Below, in pieces: positions 1 through 7,792 of a stretch of 64,000 nt of DNA. The position numbers and the translations under genes are program-made. The stretch is from NCBI RefSeq assembly GCF_029667115.1, contig NZ_JARUIU010000005.1:62001-126000 (forward strand), given 5' to 3'. The notes beneath the pieces were generated by a model. The model saw only the letters and a list, made by a program, of their open reading frames with translations. It made no database searches and was not told where the DNA came from. The stretch comes from Jeotgalibacillus sp. ET6. Lineage in GTDB: Bacteria > Bacillota > Bacilli > Bacillales > Jeotgalibacillaceae. Every line of letters begins with the position of its first letter. Positions within the stretch are counted from its first letter, which is position 1.

Positions 1-864
1 GCTTTACTGGCGGTTATGATTATATACAGTTTGTTTTACCCTACCATTTTGCCGCTCATGGAAAGCAATGCCACTGTATTGATGAAAACAAACCGAATAA
101 ACTATGGCAGGAGCCGTTCATGGGGCTCTGCCGGCTATACTGTCAGCTTAATTGTTATTGGCATAACAACAGACCTGTGGACAGAATCCTCTATTCTTGC
201 CGCTATGATAATTGGCAGTGTCTTTTTAGCTGTGTGCGCGCTTCGGCCCGCTCCGGATGCATTAAAGGAAAAAGTTGCTCCTCAAATTGGAGGCTACCAG
301 GCAATTTTTAAGACGAAAGGATTTTTAATTGTCCTGACGATCTGCGTCCTGATTCAGGGAGCACATGCTGCTTATTACAGCTACGGTTTTATCTATTTAC
401 AGGAGCTTAATGTATCAAGTGTTTACATAGGACTTATTTTAAATATTGCCGTGCTGTCTGAAATACTCTTTTTTGCAGTGGCAGACCGGCTGTTAAAACG
501 CACGTCTGTTGCGGCCATGTTTATAATCGCTGGGATGGCTTCTGTGATCCGCTGGCTGCTTGTAGGCTTATTTCCCTCTCTATGGCTTTTTATTTTCACA
601 CAGGCATTTCACTCAATGACTTTCGGTCTCGCTCATTATGCATTTATCAACTATGTATACCGGGCAGTGGATAAACAGCTTCTGCCGACTGCTCAGGGGC
701 TGTATGCTTCTGTTGGGATGGGATTCAGCACCGCACTTCTTACGTCGGCAGGAGGCTACCTTTACGAAGTGTCTCCCGGTCTTTCCTTTATTGGCATGAG
801 CGCGGCGGTTCTTCCGGCTGTTTTTCTCGGTCTTCTATTAAAGGGAAGAACGTTATCTTATTAA
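1..864 (+). CDS. MFS transporter, 5'-truncated by the window edge
   Basis: This is the C-terminal part of a major facilitator superfamily permease, probably of the MFS_1-like / nucleoside or phenylpropionate permease type. The frame is open from base 1 and the first ATG at 16 lies inside a membrane segment, so the true start is upstream of the window. About 287 residues remain, almost entirely hydrophobic and forming roughly eight membrane helices. The motif around residues 32-40 (Gly-Arg-Ser-Arg-Ser-Trp-Gly) resembles the loop 2-3 signature of this subgroup. The stop is 2 nt from the stop of the convergent pcp gene, leaving no space for a separate terminator. The substrate cannot be told from the sequence. 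Confidence 0.8.
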   Translation, partial: ALLAVMIIYSLFYPTILPLMESNATVLMKTNRINYGRSRSWGSAGYTVSLIVIGITTDLWTESSILAAMIIGSVFLAVCALRPAPDALKEKVAPQIGGYQAIFKTKGFLIVLTICVLIQGAHAAYYSYGFIYLQELNVSSVYIGLILNIAVLSEILFFAVADRLLKRTSVAAMFIIAGMASVIRWLLVGLFPSLWLFIFTQAFHSMTFGLAHYAFINYVYRAVDKQLLPTAQGLYASVGMGFSTALLTSAGGYLYEVSPGLSFIGMSAAVLPAVFLGLLLKGRTLSY

Positions 865-866
865 GT

Positions 867-1472
867 CTATGTATCAAGCGTCTCGATGCAAATTCGAATC
901 GCCTGTGTTAAATCGTCCTGTGACCAGCTCGGCGCCTTGCCAATTTGCACAGCTAATTCATGCGATGCGGGAATATGTATAAAGCCTGCAGGCATCTTCA
1001 GTTCATTTTGCTTAAGCATAAACAGGATTTGATACATCACATGATTGCACAAATAAGCTCCAGCTGAATTAGAAATAGCCGCTGGATAATTTTCTTCTTT
1101 TAACCTATTGACCATGGACCTGATCGGAAGTGTACTGAATAACCCATCCGGTCCGTCTTCTATGATCTTTTCACCGGATGGAAGATTTCCGCTATTATCC
1201 TGTTCACCGTCGTTGCAGTTAATCGCGATGCGTTCCGGTGTAATAGCTGAACGCCCTGCAGCCAGTCCCAGTGATATCACTGCATCAGGCTGAATTTCAT
1301 TCCAGCAGTCCAATATTTGTTTTCCGGATTTCGAAAAATCCACTTCCAAAATTCGGCCGTGGATGTGATAGCCGTTTATTTCTTTTCCATTCAGTTCTTC
1401 CACGATCTTCATGGTAGGATTCGTTTTGAAATGTAAAAACGGTTCAAAGCCTGTAATCAATAATTTTTTCAT
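867..1472 (-). CDS. pcp: Pyrrolidone-carboxylate peptidase (pyroglutamyl peptidase I)
   Basis: Cytoplasmic cysteine peptidase (family C15) that removes N-terminal pyroglutamate from peptides. From the chosen start the protein is 201 aa, close to the family norm. The catalytic triad is visible as Glu80 (ITPERIAIN), Cys142 (GAYLCNHVMY) and His166 (AGFIHIPA), and the N-terminal ITGFEPF motif is intact. A TTG further upstream at 1490 is in frame, but the AGGAGG at about 1478-1483 sits at normal distance only for the ATG at 1472, so that start is preferred. The gene converges on the MFS gene and appears monocistronic. Confidence 0.95.
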   Translation of the reverse strand: MKKLLITGFEPFLHFKTNPTMKIVEELNGKEINGYHIHGRILEVDFSKSGKQILDCWNEIQPDAVISLGLAAGRSAITPERIAINCNDGEQDNSGNLPSGEKIIEDGPDGLFSTLPIRSMVNRLKEENYPAAISNSAGAYLCNHVMYQILFMLKQNELKMPAGFIHIPASHELAVQIGKAPSWSQDDLTQAIRICIETLDT

Positions 1473-1570
1473 CCTTAGCCTCCTGGTCAATGTAGATGAT
1501 CTTCATCACTACGTTACCATATTACTTCGTAAAACGAAAAATTAATTAGTAAAGGCATCCAACTATTTAG

Positions 1571-1609
1571 AAAATAAAAAAAGCTGCCGGGCCTCTGCCC
1601 AGCAGCTTT
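1571..1609 (-). terminator. Rho-independent terminator of the first acidic lipoprotein gene
   Basis: An inverted repeat with AAGCTGC and GGGC/GCCC blocks on both arms is followed on the minus strand by a T-rich run (A-rich on plus at 1571-1580). It lies just after the stop at 1622. Confidence 0.85.
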
Positions 1610-1621
1610 CGTTATCGTTTG

Positions 1622-1879
1622 TTATTCGTTTGAATCCTCATCTTCATTGTCCAGCGTGGTATCTTCATCATCATTTTCCATATCAGTTTCTTCGTCTTCC
1701 ACTTCTGTTTCTTCACCGTTTTCTTCTTCCATGTCTGTATTTTCATCCATCGGTGCTTCTTCTTCGGTTTCCGTTTCTGTTGGGGGAGTTTCCTCTTCCG
1801 TGTCACCATTGCATGCTGCTAATAATCCTAAACTCAATACACTTGCTGCACCTAATTGTGTCCACTTTTTAAGATTCAA
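1622..1879 (-). CDS. Small acidic lipoprotein, copy 1
   Basis: Predicted 85-residue lipoprotein of unknown function. Residues 1-23 form a lipoprotein signal peptide ending LLAAC, so Cys23 should be lipidated and the rest held outside the membrane. The mature part is low complexity, dominated by Glu, Asp and Thr, and probably disordered. The start is TTG at 1879 with AAAGGGG about 9 nt upstream; the second copy has ATG at this place. Residues 1-52 are nearly identical to the downstream paralogue (2118-2369), differing at position 2, whereas the acidic tails differ. The pair arose by tandem duplication of about 490 bp including promoter-proximal sequence and terminator. Calcium or cation binding is possible but purely a guess. 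Confidence 0.75.
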   Translation of the reverse strand: MNLKKWTQLGAASVLSLGLLAACNGDTEEETPPTETETEEEAPMDENTDMEEENGEETEVEDEETDMENDDEDTTLDNEDEDSNE

Positions 1880-2055
1880 TTTATAAAACCCCTTTCGAAG
1901 TATATATTGTTCCTACTGGTATTTTACCCGGGCCTATTAGTAGTCAAACAAGTTTAACTACGCTCACGCTGTTATCGTATCATTTAGAAAATCAACAGAA
2001 TGATCTTTCTCATTTTTTTATAAACGCATCATCATTTACTTTTTTAGGTATTCAA

Positions 2056-2087
2056 AAAAGCTGCTGAAATCGTGCCCAGCAGCTTTT
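2056..2087 (-). terminator. Terminator of the second acidic lipoprotein gene
   Basis: AAAAGCTGCTG and CAGCAGCTTTT form an 11-bp stem around a 10-nt loop, just downstream of the stop of the second lipoprotein. It is a duplicated version of the hairpin at 1571-1609. Confidence 0.85.
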
Positions 2088-2117
2088 ATCATTGGTATTT
2101 CTGATTAATAATTAGTT

Positions 2118-2369
2118 TTAACTTTCATCATCTTCCATGTCTGTTTCTTCATCTTCCATATCTGTTTCTTCATCTTCCATGTCTGTTTCTTCATCTTCCA
2201 TATCAGTTTCTTCTTCTTCCATGTCTGTATTTTCATCCATCGGTGCTTCTTCTTCTGTTTCCGTTTCTGTAGGAGGAGTTTCCTCTTCCGTGTCACCGTT
2301 GCATGCTGCTAGTAAACCTAAGCTTAATACGCTTGCTGCACCTAATTGTGTCCACTTTTTAAGATCCAT
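2118..2369 (-). CDS. Small acidic lipoprotein, copy 2, with internal heptad repeats
   Basis: Predicted 83-residue lipoprotein of unknown function and tandem paralogue of the gene at 1622-1879. The signal peptide and lipobox (LLAAC, Cys23) are the same. The tail carries four head-to-tail copies of ETDMEDE (21-nt unit at about 2125-2210), which looks like expansion by slippage and is absent in this regular form from copy 1. The start is ATG with GGAG about 10 nt upstream. Each copy has its own terminator and upstream region, so each is probably transcribed alone. The antisense strand is also open across the repeats, but that is a by-product of composition. Confidence 0.75.
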   Translation of the reverse strand: MDLKKWTQLGAASVLSLGLLAACNGDTEEETPPTETETEEEAPMDENTDMEEEETDMEDEETDMEDEETDMEDEETDMEDDES

Positions 2370-2559
2370 ACTGTAAAACTCCTTTCAAACTTTAAAATGT
2401 AGTACTGCTTATATTTTACCCGCGCCATTTTATGGTTAAACAGGTGCAATATTATAGTAATGTAAAGATTTTTCACCGTAATATTTCAATAGTAAATATT
2501 CCATCAAGATTTTCAGCTTAGAAAAAGTATGTCCAACTTTTTCTTGCGTATACTCATTT

Positions 2560-3321
2560 TTAATTTAAAAAATCATTAATATGGTACAACTTACCGCTTT
2601 GCAGATCATCGTTTATCACTAAATGAACCAGTGCACTGGCGACCTGCTCAGGTGTTCTTAGCTTCCCCTGCTTTTTGTATTCCTGAAAACGTTCAACTTG
2701 AGCAAATGCCTTTGAAGAAGACGACCGGATTACCTGCTGCATATCTGTATCCATAATACTTGGACTAAATGAGATGATTTTCACTTCAGGATGGCGGTTC
2801 TGGTGTTCTAGAGCAGCTGTTTCGGTAAATAAATTTAACGCTGCTTTCGTGCTTCCATATATACTCCATCCATGATTCGGTTTATCCGCTGCCCCTGAGG
2901 TAATATTTACGATAATCACCCGAGTGTCCAGTTCTTCTAGTGAAGCAAGCAGGGCGTTTGCCATACACACAGGTGTAACATAATTGAGCTGCACAGCATA
3001 GTTGATTTTTTCGCTGTCTAGCTTCCCAGTGACTTCAATCGGTTCGACGGTTCCAGCGTTTTGAATCAGCAGAATTTCTTCAGGAGATGATTTTTTTATG
3101 TCTGTCAGCCATTCTTCCATAACGGACTGAGTTTGTTCAGACGAACTGAGATCTGCTTTAATATGTGTGTATGACATGTCATTCATCTCTTCGGCTTTCT
3201 TGCCCAGTGATTCATTGCCGGACCGCGATATATCGACTAAATGATAATTTTCAGCCAGTAATTGTTCGGCTGCCGCGGCTCCCAATCCTCTTGAGGCTCC
3301 TGTTACAATGGCGTATTTCAT
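2560..3321 (-). CDS. Short-chain dehydrogenase/reductase, YueD-like
   Basis: NADP-dependent oxidoreductase of the classical SDR family, 253 aa, cytoplasmic. The cofactor loop TGASRGLG is at residues 7-14, NAG at 88-90, Asn113, and the catalytic Ser142, Tyr155 and Lys159 (YGSTK). The overall pattern resembles the YueD / benzil reductase ((S)-benzoin-forming) group, which also matches sepiapterin reductases; the physiological substrate is not evident. A GGAGAGATA ribosome site precedes the ATG. It is transcribed alone and diverges from the acetyltransferase at 3418. Confidence 0.85.
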   Translation of the reverse strand: MKYAIVTGASRGLGAAAAEQLLAENYHLVDISRSGNESLGKKAEEMNDMSYTHIKADLSSSEQTQSVMEEWLTDIKKSSPEEILLIQNAGTVEPIEVTGKLDSEKINYAVQLNYVTPVCMANALLASLEELDTRVIIVNITSGAADKPNHGWSIYGSTKAALNLFTETAALEHQNRHPEVKIISFSPSIMDTDMQQVIRSSSSKAFAQVERFQEYKKQGKLRTPEQVASALVHLVINDDLQSGKLYHINDFLN

Positions 3322-3417
3322 ATACTTATCTCTCCTTATTCAACGTTTCCCTTGTACTATTTATTACCCTCGACTACCATTAAGTAATCACCTATTGAAG
3401 GACAGGGAGAGGGTATT

Positions 3418-3978
3418 ATGAACAGTGAAAAAGAGAAAATGCTGGCAGGAGAAATGTATGCAGCCAATGATGCGGAGCTTATAGCAGATCGGCAGGCTGC
3501 CCGAAAGCTGACAAGGGAATTTAACGCTCTGACCGAAACTGATGATCTAAAAAAACAAACACTGATTAGGCAGCTGTTTGGCTCAACACAGGAGAACATT
3601 TATGTAGAAGCTCCTTTCCGATGCGATTATGGCTACAATATTCATACAGGCGAGAACTTTTACGCCAATTTTGATTGTTTAATCCTGGATGTGTGCAAGG
3701 TTGAATTTGGCGATAATTGCATGCTTGCACCAGGAGTTCACATTTATACCGCTACACACCCGCTTCACCCAACCCAGCGCAACAGCGGCCTGGAATATGC
3801 TAAGCCGGTCACATTCGGCCATAATGTATGGATTGGCGGAAGAGCCGTCATCAACCCGGGGGTTACCGTTGGGGACAACGCGGTGATTGCTTCCGGTGCC
3901 GTCGTAACAAAAGATGTACCGGCCAATACGGTTGTGGGCGGAAATCCGGCCAGAGTGATTAAAAGCATTTCACTATAA
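3418..3978 (+). CDS. maa: Maltose/sugar O-acetyltransferase
   Basis: Cytoplasmic left-handed beta-helix acetyltransferase that moves an acetyl group from acetyl-CoA to a sugar hydroxyl (maltose acetyltransferase / galactoside acetyltransferase group). The 186-residue length is typical. Residues 4-58 form the N-terminal maltose-acetyltransferase cap. Hexapeptide repeats run from about 75 to 182, and the catalytic His is His114 in TATHPLHP. The C-terminal GGNPARVIK motif is characteristic. GGGAGAGGG precedes the ATG. The role in vivo is usually described as detoxifying excess sugars. Confidence 0.9.
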   Translation: MNSEKEKMLAGEMYAANDAELIADRQAARKLTREFNALTETDDLKKQTLIRQLFGSTQENIYVEAPFRCDYGYNIHTGENFYANFDCLILDVCKVEFGDNCMLAPGVHIYTATHPLHPTQRNSGLEYAKPVTFGHNVWIGGRAVINPGVTVGDNAVIASGAVVTKDVPANTVVGGNPARVIKSISL

Positions 3979-4100
3979 CGGCTTGCGAATTTAGGCTTAC
4001 TACTAATAGTTGCCGCCTGTTACGTTTACCTTACTAAAACAATACTCCATGGATTTTGATTTAATTGGTTTGCTTGTTGTCATAAGAATATTATGAAACT

Positions 4101-4154
4101 AAAAAGAACGTCTTCACGAGCTTAAACCATGCTCGCGAAAACGTTCTTTTTATT
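4101..4154. terminator. Bidirectional terminator between maa and yidC
   Basis: AAAGAACGT...CGAGC and GCTCG...ACGTTCTTT make a stem of about 17 bp, with A-rich flank on the left and T-rich flank on the right. It ends the yidC transcript and probably also that of maa. Confidence 0.9.
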
Positions 4155-4940
4155 TTATGAATTCTGAGCTGCTTCCAGTGCTTTTTCGGGGTGCTTTTGA
4201 TAAAAGCGCTGACCGATTAACGTCTGGATAATCAGGAAGGCTCCTCCCACTGCCCAATATAAAGGGAGTGCAGCAGGTGCCGAAAACGAAATAAACATAA
4301 TCATTATCGGAGAAATAAATGTAATGATTTTCATCTGCTTTTTTTGCGCTTCCGGCAGGTTGTTCAGTGTTACAAATCCCTGAACAAAATAGATGGCTCC
4401 AGCGATCAGCATCATGAGAATATCCGGTGAGCCCAGGTTAAACCAGAGAAATGAATGTGTTGCAATTTCCTCTGAGTACGAGATGGCAAAATACAGCCCC
4501 ATGAGGATTGGCATCTGTATGAGAAGCGGCAAGCAGCCCATGTTTAATGGATTTACACCATGCTTCTTATACAAGCCCATCATTTCCTGCTGAATTGTCA
4601 TTTGTTCTTCTTTTGATTCAGCTGCTTTTAAACGTTTCTGGATTTCGTCCATTTCAGGCTTTAAGCCATTCATTTTTTCTTTCATGACCTGTTGATTGCG
4701 GTAATTTTTCAGCATGGAAGGCATTAAAATCAATCGGATAATAAGTGTGATGATAATAATCGACAAACCAAAGTTGCCGTTTAACAGTGTTCCAATTTCA
4801 TATATTCCAAATTCAAAGGGCAGAACAAACAGGTGATAAAAAATCCCTGATTCATTTTGTACATTTGTACAGCCGGATAAGAGAACAGCTGCAAGGATAC
4901 CTATTGAAAATAAAAGCGTCTTCTTCAAAACGTTCACCAT
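4155..4940 (-). CDS. yidC: YidC/OxaA membrane protein insertase (YqjG/SpoIIIJ type)
   Basis: Membrane insertase of the YidC/Oxa1/Alb3 family, which inserts and folds membrane proteins with or without SecYEG. The protein has about 261 aa, a lipoprotein signal with lipobox LSGC (Cys24), and five core membrane segments. The conserved groove arginine is Arg69 in the first core helix, and the cytoplasmic helical hairpin is at about 85-125. The start is uncertain: ATG at 4940 leaves very little space after AAAAGGA, whereas TTG at 4928 would give a canonical MKKTLL signal start. The gene follows a MifM-like leader by 12 nt, and its ribosome site is buried in a hairpin, suggesting that it is the inducible second YidC of this organism. 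Confidence 0.93.
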   Translation of the reverse strand: MVNVLKKTLLFSIGILAAVLLSGCTNVQNESGIFYHLFVLPFEFGIYEIGTLLNGNFGLSIIIITLIIRLILMPSMLKNYRNQQVMKEKMNGLKPEMDEIQKRLKAAESKEEQMTIQQEMMGLYKKHGVNPLNMGCLPLLIQMPILMGLYFAISYSEEIATHSFLWFNLGSPDILMMLIAGAIYFVQGFVTLNNLPEAQKKQMKIITFISPIMIMFISFSAPAALPLYWAVGGAFLIIQTLIGQRFYQKHPEKALEAAQNS

Positions 4941-4988
4941 TCCTTTTCTTTTTTAACATCCGATAAATGGGTGTAAAAGAAAAGAAGA
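4939..4988 (-). promoter_or_regulatory. Hairpin sequestering the yidC ribosome-binding site
   Basis: On the minus strand TTCTTTTCTTTT (about 4975-4986) pairs with AAAAGAAAAGGA (about 4941-4952), 12 bp with one G-U pair. It extends through ACA/TGT and CC/GG towards a small loop. The 5' arm is the coding sequence for Ser-Ser-Phe-Leu near the end of the upstream leader ORF. The 3' arm holds the yidC Shine-Dalgarno sequence and abuts its start codon. A ribosome halted a few codons before the leader stop would melt the 5' arm and free the yidC site. Confidence 0.7.
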
Positions 4989-5252
4989 GGCTTCGTCCGA
5001 ATCATCCGGGCAGGTTTTCTTTTTAATCGTTTTGCCAAAAATCATCCTGCTGCATCTGGCTTCCACTGAATTTAAATGGTAACAAACTAATTTTTTTGCT
5101 GGCGGCACAGAAACCTTGCCTTCAGACCATCTGTTTCCCCATCCGGTCATATAAAAAGGCTTGTCCCAGTTCCAGATCATCATGAGCATGAATGCCAGAG
5201 GAAGTGTGCCTTCATTTATCGATTCCATTAATGCCTGTATAAGCAATTCCAT
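4953..5252 (-). CDS. MifM-like regulatory leader protein upstream of yidC
   Basis: A 99-residue protein that I interpret as a monitoring substrate controlling yidC, by analogy with MifM of Bacillus subtilis, which stalls on its own ribosome when YidC activity is low. Residues 1-27 form a single hydrophobic segment preceded by MELLIQALMESINE; the ESIN piece is, as I recall, shared with MifM. The C-terminus has a basic stretch beginning with Arg (RMIFGKTIKKK), then an acidic run DDSDEASS, the same order as the MifM arrest region. ATG at 5252 has AGGAG 8 nt upstream; the TTG at 5258 is too close to it. The stop lies 12 nt before the yidC ATG, inside the sequestering hairpin. Arrest itself is inferred, not shown. 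Confidence 0.65.
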   Translation of the reverse strand: MELLIQALMESINEGTLPLAFMLMMIWNWDKPFYMTGWGNRWSEGKVSVPPAKKLVCYHLNSVEARCSRMIFGKTIKKKTCPDDSDEASSFLLHPFIGC

Positions 5253-5287
5253 TAACAAGACTCCTAGTGATGCATTTAGATAGACTC

Positions 5288-5317
5288 AGTATAAAGCATC
5301 CCAAAAGCGAAAAGCAA
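5288..5317 (-). promoter_or_regulatory. Promoter of the leader-yidC operon
   Basis: Minus strand TTGCTT (5312-5317) and TATACT (5288-5293) are separated by 18 bp and point to the leader ORF starting at 5252, giving a short 5' UTR. Confidence 0.5.
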
Positions 5318-5355
5318 AAAATCCTCATACGTTAAAAATATTGACACAAGTTGGG

Positions 5356-6264
5356 TTACTCTCCGCTGCTTTCGAGAGCGTGATTAGGGACGAATACCGG
5401 CAGATGTCTTTTAAGAATTTCCACTGTAATCGGAACACTGTCTCCTTCGTCTCCATCCACATTGGCTATCAGATTTTTATAGGAAGCTACTTTAATGTTT
5501 GATGCAGTCAGGTATTCTACGTTTTCATCTTCCTTCAGCGTTCCTTTCAGCAGGGCTGTCGCAATGCTGACCAGTTTCACCATCGATACATTTTTAATAA
5601 TGAAACAATGAAGCTTCCCATCATTAACTTCCGCGTCCGGTGCCAGTTTTTCAAAGCCGCCGACTGAATTAGTCAGAGCAATCAGGATCAAAAGAGCTCC
5701 GCCGTTCCATTCCTGATCATCATGATGAATAACAGCATCAAACGGTTCTTTGTCTTTAATTTTTTTAAAGCCTTCAATCATATAAGCCAGAGGGCCAAGC
5801 TTCGTTTTCTGTTCCACTGTCACCCCAAATGTGGCTTCTGCTATCCCGCCAAGAGCAATAATATTCATGAAATACTTTCCGTTCACTTTCCCGATGTCCA
5901 CATGACGCTTGTCAGCATCCTTTAATATGCCTACAGCTTCTTCAGGATCAAGGGGAATGGACAGCGCACGTGCAAAATCATTCACCGTTCCGAGGGGAAT
6001 AATCCCGAGCGTCGGCTGATATTCTTTTTCAGCCAATCCCGTTACAATTTCGTTGAGAGTGCCATCTCCCCCCATTGAAATTACCGAATCATAGCGCTCT
6101 TCACATGCTTGCTCTGCAAATATGGTGGCATCCATCTCTTTCTCTGTTTCTTTTATTACGATATCATAATTCAGAGATTGAAGTACTTCTGCTACTTTAT
6201 CTAAATGCTTTTTCGCTTCTTCTTTTCCGGAAGAAGGGTTGGCGATAATCATGGCTCTTTTCAT
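5356..6264 (-). CDS. Diacylglycerol kinase family lipid kinase (YegS/BmrU type)
   Basis: Cytoplasmic lipid kinase of the DAGK catalytic family that phosphorylates diacylglycerol or a related lipid using ATP. From the chosen start it has 302 aa. The nucleotide-binding motif GGDGTLNE is at residues 65-72 and GTVNDFAR at 92-99, with the beta-sandwich domain after about residue 130. An in-frame ATG at 6303 exists, but AAGGGGGT lies just before the ATG at 6264, which also fits the family N-terminus (MKRAMIIANPSSG). It may be DgkB itself or a BmrU/YerQ paralogue; sequence alone does not decide. It diverges from the DUF368 gene. Confidence 0.85.
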   Translation of the reverse strand: MKRAMIIANPSSGKEEAKKHLDKVAEVLQSLNYDIVIKETEKEMDATIFAEQACEERYDSVISMGGDGTLNEIVTGLAEKEYQPTLGIIPLGTVNDFARALSIPLDPEEAVGILKDADKRHVDIGKVNGKYFMNIIALGGIAEATFGVTVEQKTKLGPLAYMIEGFKKIKDKEPFDAVIHHDDQEWNGGALLILIALTNSVGGFEKLAPDAEVNDGKLHCFIIKNVSMVKLVSIATALLKGTLKEDENVEYLTASNIKVASYKNLIANVDGDEGDSVPITVEILKRHLPVFVPNHALESSGE

Positions 6265-6432
6265 CTTTTTACCCCCTTGATTTTCAACAGCTCGTTTAAA
6301 CATTTCTGTATTCCTTTTTTCTCTTTTATCAATGACGAATCGTCTATCTTCAAGTATAATGAGGACTGTTGAGTTTAGCGAATCTGACAGTCTGTTTTTA
6401 TAAATTCTTTAAAAGTAAAAGGAGAACGATCT

Positions 6433-7242
6433 ATGTTTGATTGGAGAAATATTTTGCGCGGAATGGCCATGGGAACAAGTGATGTCATTCCTGGTGTCAG
6501 CGGCGGTACGATCGCCGTTTTAATGGGAATTTACGACCAATTCATTAATGCAATAAGCGGCATTACGACAAGAGAATGGAAAAAGCATGTCCCATTTCTG
6601 CTGATGATCGGTCTTGGAATGGCAACTGCCATCCTGACGTTAAGCCATGTTGTTGAGTGGCTGCTTGTTTATTACCCGCAGCCGACTAATTTCTTTTTTA
6701 TTGGTCTGATCGGCGGAATTCTACCTTATTTAATAAATGAAGCAAAACAAATGGGATCCTTTAAAGGCAAACACGCCGCAATCCTGATCATTGGTGCCGT
6801 TCTGGTTGCGAGTATGGCCTTTTTGAAACCAGTGGAAGATGGCGCCATTCTGGATACTGCCGCTTCCACATTAATCCTGCTGTTTTTTTCAGGTGCGATT
6901 GCAAGTATGGCTATGCTCCTGCCCGGAATCAGCGGCTCGTTTATCCTGCTCATTATCGGCGTGTACCCCACTGTTCTTAATTCGATAACGACGATGAATA
7001 TTCCTGTCATTCTGGTAGTAGGTGCAGGAATTGCCACCGGATTTATTTTAAGCAGCAAAGGCATACGCTATTTACTGAACCGCTTTCCTCTTATGATGTA
7101 TTCACTAATTATAGGGCTGGTATTTGGTTCATTATTCGTCGTTTTCCCTGGACTTGATTTGAATGTCAGCAACGTTCTGCTAAGCCTGGCATCATTAACG
7201 ATTGGCTTTTGCACAGCTGTATGGCTTGGCAAAAGGGGATAA
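6433..7242 (+). CDS. DUF368 membrane protein, PopT-type polyprenyl-phosphate transporter
   Basis: Polytopic membrane protein of the DUF368 family, 269 aa. Members of this family have recently been linked to returning undecaprenyl phosphate across the membrane for reuse in cell-wall synthesis (PopT). The family signature GTSDVIPGVSGGTIA is at residues 13-27, and a second half-repeat with LLPGISGSF occurs at about 164-172, showing the internal duplication typical of the fold. AAAGGAG precedes the ATG. Assignment to the family is firm; the exact lipid is known from homologues only. Confidence 0.85.
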   Translation: MFDWRNILRGMAMGTSDVIPGVSGGTIAVLMGIYDQFINAISGITTREWKKHVPFLLMIGLGMATAILTLSHVVEWLLVYYPQPTNFFFIGLIGGILPYLINEAKQMGSFKGKHAAILIIGAVLVASMAFLKPVEDGAILDTAASTLILLFFSGAIASMAMLLPGISGSFILLIIGVYPTVLNSITTMNIPVILVVGAGIATGFILSSKGIRYLLNRFPLMMYSLIIGLVFGSLFVVFPGLDLNVSNVLLSLASLTIGFCTAVWLGKRG

Positions 7243-7249
7243 CCTAGCA

Positions 7250-7286
7250 AAACAGTCTGTTTCCATGTGAAACAGGCTGTTTTTTC
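7250..7286 (+). terminator. Terminator of the DUF368 gene
   Basis: AAACAG.CTGTTTC pairs with GAAACAG.CTGTTT and is followed by TTTTTTCG, directly after the stop at 7242. Confidence 0.88.
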
Positions 7287-7344
7287 GTTATAATTGAATC
7301 CAATCACGTGCATCATCCGTATGTTAATTAAAAGGAGGGGTAGT

Positions 7345-7671
7345 ATGCAACCAGCAACTTCTGATGAACGACTGTCAGCCGGCCTTCTATACTTCCTGAA
7401 TTTTTTCACCGCGATTATTGGCCCTTTTCTCATTTGGTACATTAAAAGGAAGTCTCCATTCGTCTACCGTCACGGACTGCATTATTTAAATTTTCTTGTC
7501 AGCTATTTTTTATACCAGGCAGCAGCCGGATTTTTTTACTTTATCGGAATTGGGATTGTCATTAACATGATTCTCAGTGTTCTGATGGCCATTTTTATTG
7601 TGATCGCTGGAATTTATGCGTTTCAGGGCAAACAATTCCGCATCCCCCTTGTGATCCGTTTTTTCAGCTGA
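7345..7671 (+). CDS. DUF4870-like small membrane protein
   Basis: Hydrophobic protein of 108 aa with three predicted membrane segments (about residues 18-35, 48-68 and 72-92) and the ERLSAGLLYFLNFFTAIIGP N-terminus typical of DUF4870 proteins. The family has no established function. ATG at 7345 has AAAGGAGGGG 5 nt upstream; the ATG at 7294 has no ribosome site. It seems to be transcribed alone between two terminators. Confidence 0.75.
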   Translation: MQPATSDERLSAGLLYFLNFFTAIIGPFLIWYIKRKSPFVYRHGLHYLNFLVSYFLYQAAAGFFYFIGIGIVINMILSVLMAIFIVIAGIYAFQGKQFRIPLVIRFFS

Positions 7672-7684
7672 TCAGGGATCATTT

Positions 7685-7752
7685 TAAAAAGGTCCTTCAT
7701 CCACGCTCTTTCTTTAAAAGAAGAACAGCGCTGGATCAAGGACCTTTCAATT
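7685..7752. terminator. Bidirectional terminator between DUF4870 gene and FMN reductase
   Basis: AAAGGTCCTT and AAGGACCTTT close a long imperfect stem, with ATCCA/TGGAT and CGCT/AGCG inside. The flanks are A-rich on the left and T-rich on the right. Confidence 0.82.
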
Positions 7753-7792
7753 TTCTATAACGATCCATCAAGAGGATCCGTTCCTATTTTCA

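Noticed and set aside
1647-2376. Serine-rich open frames on the plus strand opposite both acidic lipoproteins
   Set aside because: They are the antisense of the Asp/Glu-rich codons, have no ribosome sites and no family resemblance; the lipoprotein frames have signal peptides, ribosome sites and terminators.
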